This document shows, one piece after another, positions 7,192 to 8,780 of a stretch of DNA of 8,780 nucleotides (positions are counted from its first letter, which is position 1; the number at the start of each line of letters is the position of its first letter). This stretch comes from Gemmatimonadota bacterium (lineage in GTDB: Bacteria; Gemmatimonadota; Gemmatimonadetes; Longimicrobiales; Longimicrobiaceae), in assembly GCA_019240375.1 (NCBI GenBank), contig JAFAYN010000390.1:1-8780 (forward strand). The letters run 5' to 3'. A program made the position numbers and the translations under genes. Below the pieces are notes generated by a model. The model ran no database searches. It was given only the letters and a program-made list of their open reading frames with translations, and was not told where the DNA came from.

Positions 7192-8214
7192 TCAATGGTG
7201 CCCGCGCGCTCCATCGAACGTCATCTTCCAGCTCTTTTCGTATGAGGCTTTCGCGAGGCGTACCACGTCCACCGTCTTGGCGATCATCGGGCACAGCTTC
7301 TTTCCGTGCATCAACGCGACCGCGTTCTTGTCGCCGTTGAACGCCGCCGGATCGGGGCCGAACCCCATTTTCTGGTAGAACTCGTATGCCTCGGCGGCGG
7401 GCTGCTCGACGGTCATCGTCGCGAGACCTGCCACCTCGCTTCGTTTCGCCGCGATGTACACGAGGAGGCTGCCGATTCCCGGGATGCCCGAGCCATTCTG
7501 CAGATGGTCGATGTTCATCGCCGCCTTCTTGGCTTCGACCTTGGAATAGGCGTTCAGAGCCTTTGCCGAGAACAGCGACAGGGCGGTGATCAGATTGTCC
7601 TGTTCGTTGATCCAGATCTGTTCGCCATCGCCGGTCAGGGATTTCCGCTTGAACTGCTCCAGATGCCGCTGGACGACGCCACGCTGAATGGAGGGGGAAC
7701 CGGCTCGCCGCCCCGGCTGTGTCACGGCGAAACCGAGGGTGGGCCCGGACCGTAGCGGGGCGCAGTGGGAAGCCGCGCGCCGGGCGAGACGGTCCGCCTC
7801 GGCTTCGAGCGCATCGTCCCGCACCACGGATACGCCCGTGCCGGGTGTCCGCACGCGCCCCTGGCGCTGCTGGACGACGTGCGCCAGCTCGTGCCCGAGG
7901 AGCTGCCGGCCCTGCATCGACTCGGGCTGGTAGCGGCTGGGCGCGAAGTAGATGTCGTCGCCGATCGTGAAGGCCTCGGCGCCGAGCCGCGCTGCCTGCG
8001 GGCCGACGTGGACGCGCACTGCGGAGAAGTCGGCACCGAACGCAGCCTCCATCCTGACGCGCACCACCTGGGGGAGGGGGTGGCCGCCGCCCTGGACGAG
8101 TCCGACCCTCACCGGGTCGATCGGGAAGCTCCCGCTCCCCCCGCTCGGCTGCACCGTGCCCGGCAGGCGCGTCCCGGCACCGAGGAAATATCCCTGAACG
8201 ACCCGTCCACTCAT
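7192..8214 (-). CDS. DUF4157 (eCIS core domain) protein with C-terminal GNAT-like acetyltransferase domain
   Basis: A 340-residue protein with no signal peptide or membrane segment. A Gly/Pro-rich N-terminus (1-45) leads into a DUF4157 domain (about 46-145), recognised by GADFSAVRVH (60-69), GDDIYFAP and the metalloprotease-like HELAHVVQQ (108-116). A later acidic motif, LEAEAD (136-141), may give the third zinc ligand. The linker carries IQRG and VVQR, short motifs of a kind often seen after DUF4157. The C-terminal part (about 195-300) looks like a GNAT N-acetyltransferase: a glycine loop GIPGIGSLL (243-251) with an acetyl-CoA-type PGIG, a strand ending TMTVE, and a helix AYEFYQKMGF (276-285). 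Family knowledge links DUF4157 to extracellular contractile injection systems and their cargo; effector function is an inference. ATG 8214 is chosen for its strong AGGAGA upstream, over a GTG at 8241. The C-terminal coding half has clearly lower G+C than its neighbours. It is convergent with the kinase operon and 40 bases from the permease stop. Confidence 0.82.
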   Translation of the reverse strand: MSGRVVQGYFLGAGTRLPGTVQPSGGSGSFPIDPVRVGLVQGGGHPLPQVVRVRMEAAFGADFSAVRVHVGPQAARLGAEAFTIGDDIYFAPSRYQPESMQGRQLLGHELAHVVQQRQGRVRTPGTGVSVVRDDALEAEADRLARRAASHCAPLRSGPTLGFAVTQPGRRAGSPSIQRGVVQRHLEQFKRKSLTGDGEQIWINEQDNLITALSLFSAKALNAYSKVEAKKAAMNIDHLQNGSGIPGIGSLLVYIAAKRSEVAGLATMTVEQPAAEAYEFYQKMGFGPDPAAFNGDKNAVALMHGKKLCPMIAKTVDVVRLAKASYEKSWKMTFDGARGHH

Positions 8215-8220
8215 GAAGCT

Positions 8221-8226
8221 TCTCCT
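8221..8226 (-). promoter_or_regulatory. Strong Shine-Dalgarno that fixes the DUF4157 protein start
   Basis: On the minus strand this reads AGGAGA, 6 bases before the ATG at 8214-8212. It is the clearest ribosome-binding site in the window, where most other genes lack one. It decides the start against the in-frame GTG at 8241, which would add nine residues encoded across this site. Confidence 0.75.
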
Positions 8227-8254
8227 GTTGAATTCTACCACATGCCTGCGCCGG

Positions 8255-8780
8255 CTACTCGCCGCGCAGGGCGATCATCGGGTCCACCCGGGCGGCGCGG
8301 CGGGCCGGGAGCCAGCTCGCGAGCAGCGCCACCGCGCCCAGCACCAGGGGGACCGCCGCGAAGGTGAGCGCGTCGGTGGGGGCGACGCCGTACAGGAGCC
8401 CGGAAAGGGCGCGGGTGGCGGCGAACGAGGCGAGGAGCCCCAGCGCGACGCCCACTCCCGACACCGAGAGCCCCTGCCGCACCACCATCCGCAGGATGTC
8501 CCCCACCCCCGCCCCCAGCGCCATTCGGACGCCGATCTCGTGCGTGCGCTGGCGGACGGCGTAGGCGATCACCCCGTAGATCCCCACCGCCCCCAGCAGG
8601 AGCGCCAGGGCCGCGAAGGCGGCCAGCAGCGCCATGGCGAGCCGGGGACGCGCGACCGAGTCCGCGATCCACTCGTCCATCGCCCGTACCCGGCTCACCG
8701 GCACGCCGGCGTCCACCCCCGCCACCGTCGCGCGGAGGGTGCGGGCCAGCGCCTCCGGGTCGGTCGAGGTGCGGACCACC
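8255..8780 (-). CDS. MacB/FtsX-type ABC transporter permease, C-terminal part (5' end outside window)
   Basis: About 175 residues of a membrane protein whose frame runs off the right edge of the window. A periplasmic tail (VSRVRAMDEWIADSV) precedes three hydrophobic segments at about 47-75, 102-128 and 138-158 of the fragment. Between the first two lies the FtsX-like cytoplasmic motif RTHEIGVRMALGA, and the protein ends with the hallmark PARRAARVDPMIALRGE. This is the C-terminal FtsX domain of a MacB-like permease. The IYGVIAYAVRQRTHEIG pattern is typical of the long duplicated permeases (ADOP family) common in Acidobacteriota and Gemmatimonadota; whether this one is duplicated cannot be seen here. 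Such proteins work with an ABC ATPase in export or mechanotransmission, with unknown substrate. The stop lies 40 bases before the DUF4157 gene on the same strand, so co-transcription is possible. Confidence 0.9.
   Translation of the reverse strand, partial: VVRTSTDPEALARTLRATVAGVDAGVPVSRVRAMDEWIADSVARPRLAMALLAAFAALALLLGAVGIYGVIAYAVRQRTHEIGVRMALGAGVGDILRMVVRQGLSVSGVGVALGLLASFAATRALSGLLYGVAPTDALTFAAVPLVLGAVALLASWLPARRAARVDPMIALRGE

Noticed and set aside
8215..8241. An upstream in-frame GTG start for the DUF4157 protein
   Set aside because: No Shine-Dalgarno serves it, and the extension would run across the strong AGGAGA that serves the ATG at 8214.
7306..8367. Several plus-strand open frames opposite the DUF4157 gene
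   Set aside because: They overlap a minus-strand gene with convincing domains, show no recognisable family and have no ribosome-binding sites.

Overview
This is a very GC-rich window (one 60-base row in the kinase region counts to about 82% G+C). Its gene content suggests a Gemmatimonadota bacterium, most likely of the Longimicrobium type, with Acidobacteriota or Myxococcota as alternatives. The pointers are soluble multi-PAS and GAF hybrid kinases, a DUF4157 (eCIS-associated) protein, and a MacB/FtsX-type permease of the kind abundant in Acidobacteriota and Gemmatimonadota. The taxon is an inference; no rRNA or other marker gene is present.

Layout. (1) Positions 1-2394, plus strand: the 3' end of a NorQ/CbbQ-type MoxR AAA+ ATPase, followed 3 bases later by a NorD/CbbO-type VWA protein. 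Such pairs act as a chaperone machine that activates a metalloenzyme, classically nitric oxide reductase (NorQD) or Rubisco (CbbQO). The target enzyme is not in view. (2) Positions 2395-2554: a short intergenic region with a perfect 11-bp hairpin just after norD and a weak promoter candidate. (3) Positions 2555-7130, plus strand: a tightly coupled three-gene signalling operon. It encodes a soluble PAS-PAS-PAS-HisKA-HATPase-REC hybrid kinase, a REC-GAF-HisKA-HATPase kinase (GTGA overlap), and a REC-LuxR response regulator (ATGA overlap). (4) Positions 7192-8214, minus strand and convergent with the operon: a protein with an N-terminal DUF4157 domain (HELAH motif) and a C-terminal GNAT-like acetyltransferase domain, with a visibly lower G+C content in the C-terminal half. 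(5) Positions 8255-8780, minus strand: the C-terminal part of an ABC-type permease, running off the window.

How the genes may work together. The three signalling genes very probably form one pathway: two cytoplasmic sensor kinases with receiver domains converge on a single DNA-binding regulator. No Hpt domain is visible, so the phosphoryl route is open. Their position just after norQD makes a link to nitrogen-oxide or redox sensing possible but unproven. The DUF4157-GNAT protein is the most novel-looking item. DUF4157 marks proteins associated with extracellular contractile injection systems, and the domain after it often differs from protein to protein, so this one may be a delivered acetyltransferase effector. 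No injection-system structural gene is visible here. No tRNA, rRNA, CRISPR array or insertion sequence was seen, and no stretch over 300 bases lacks a gene.
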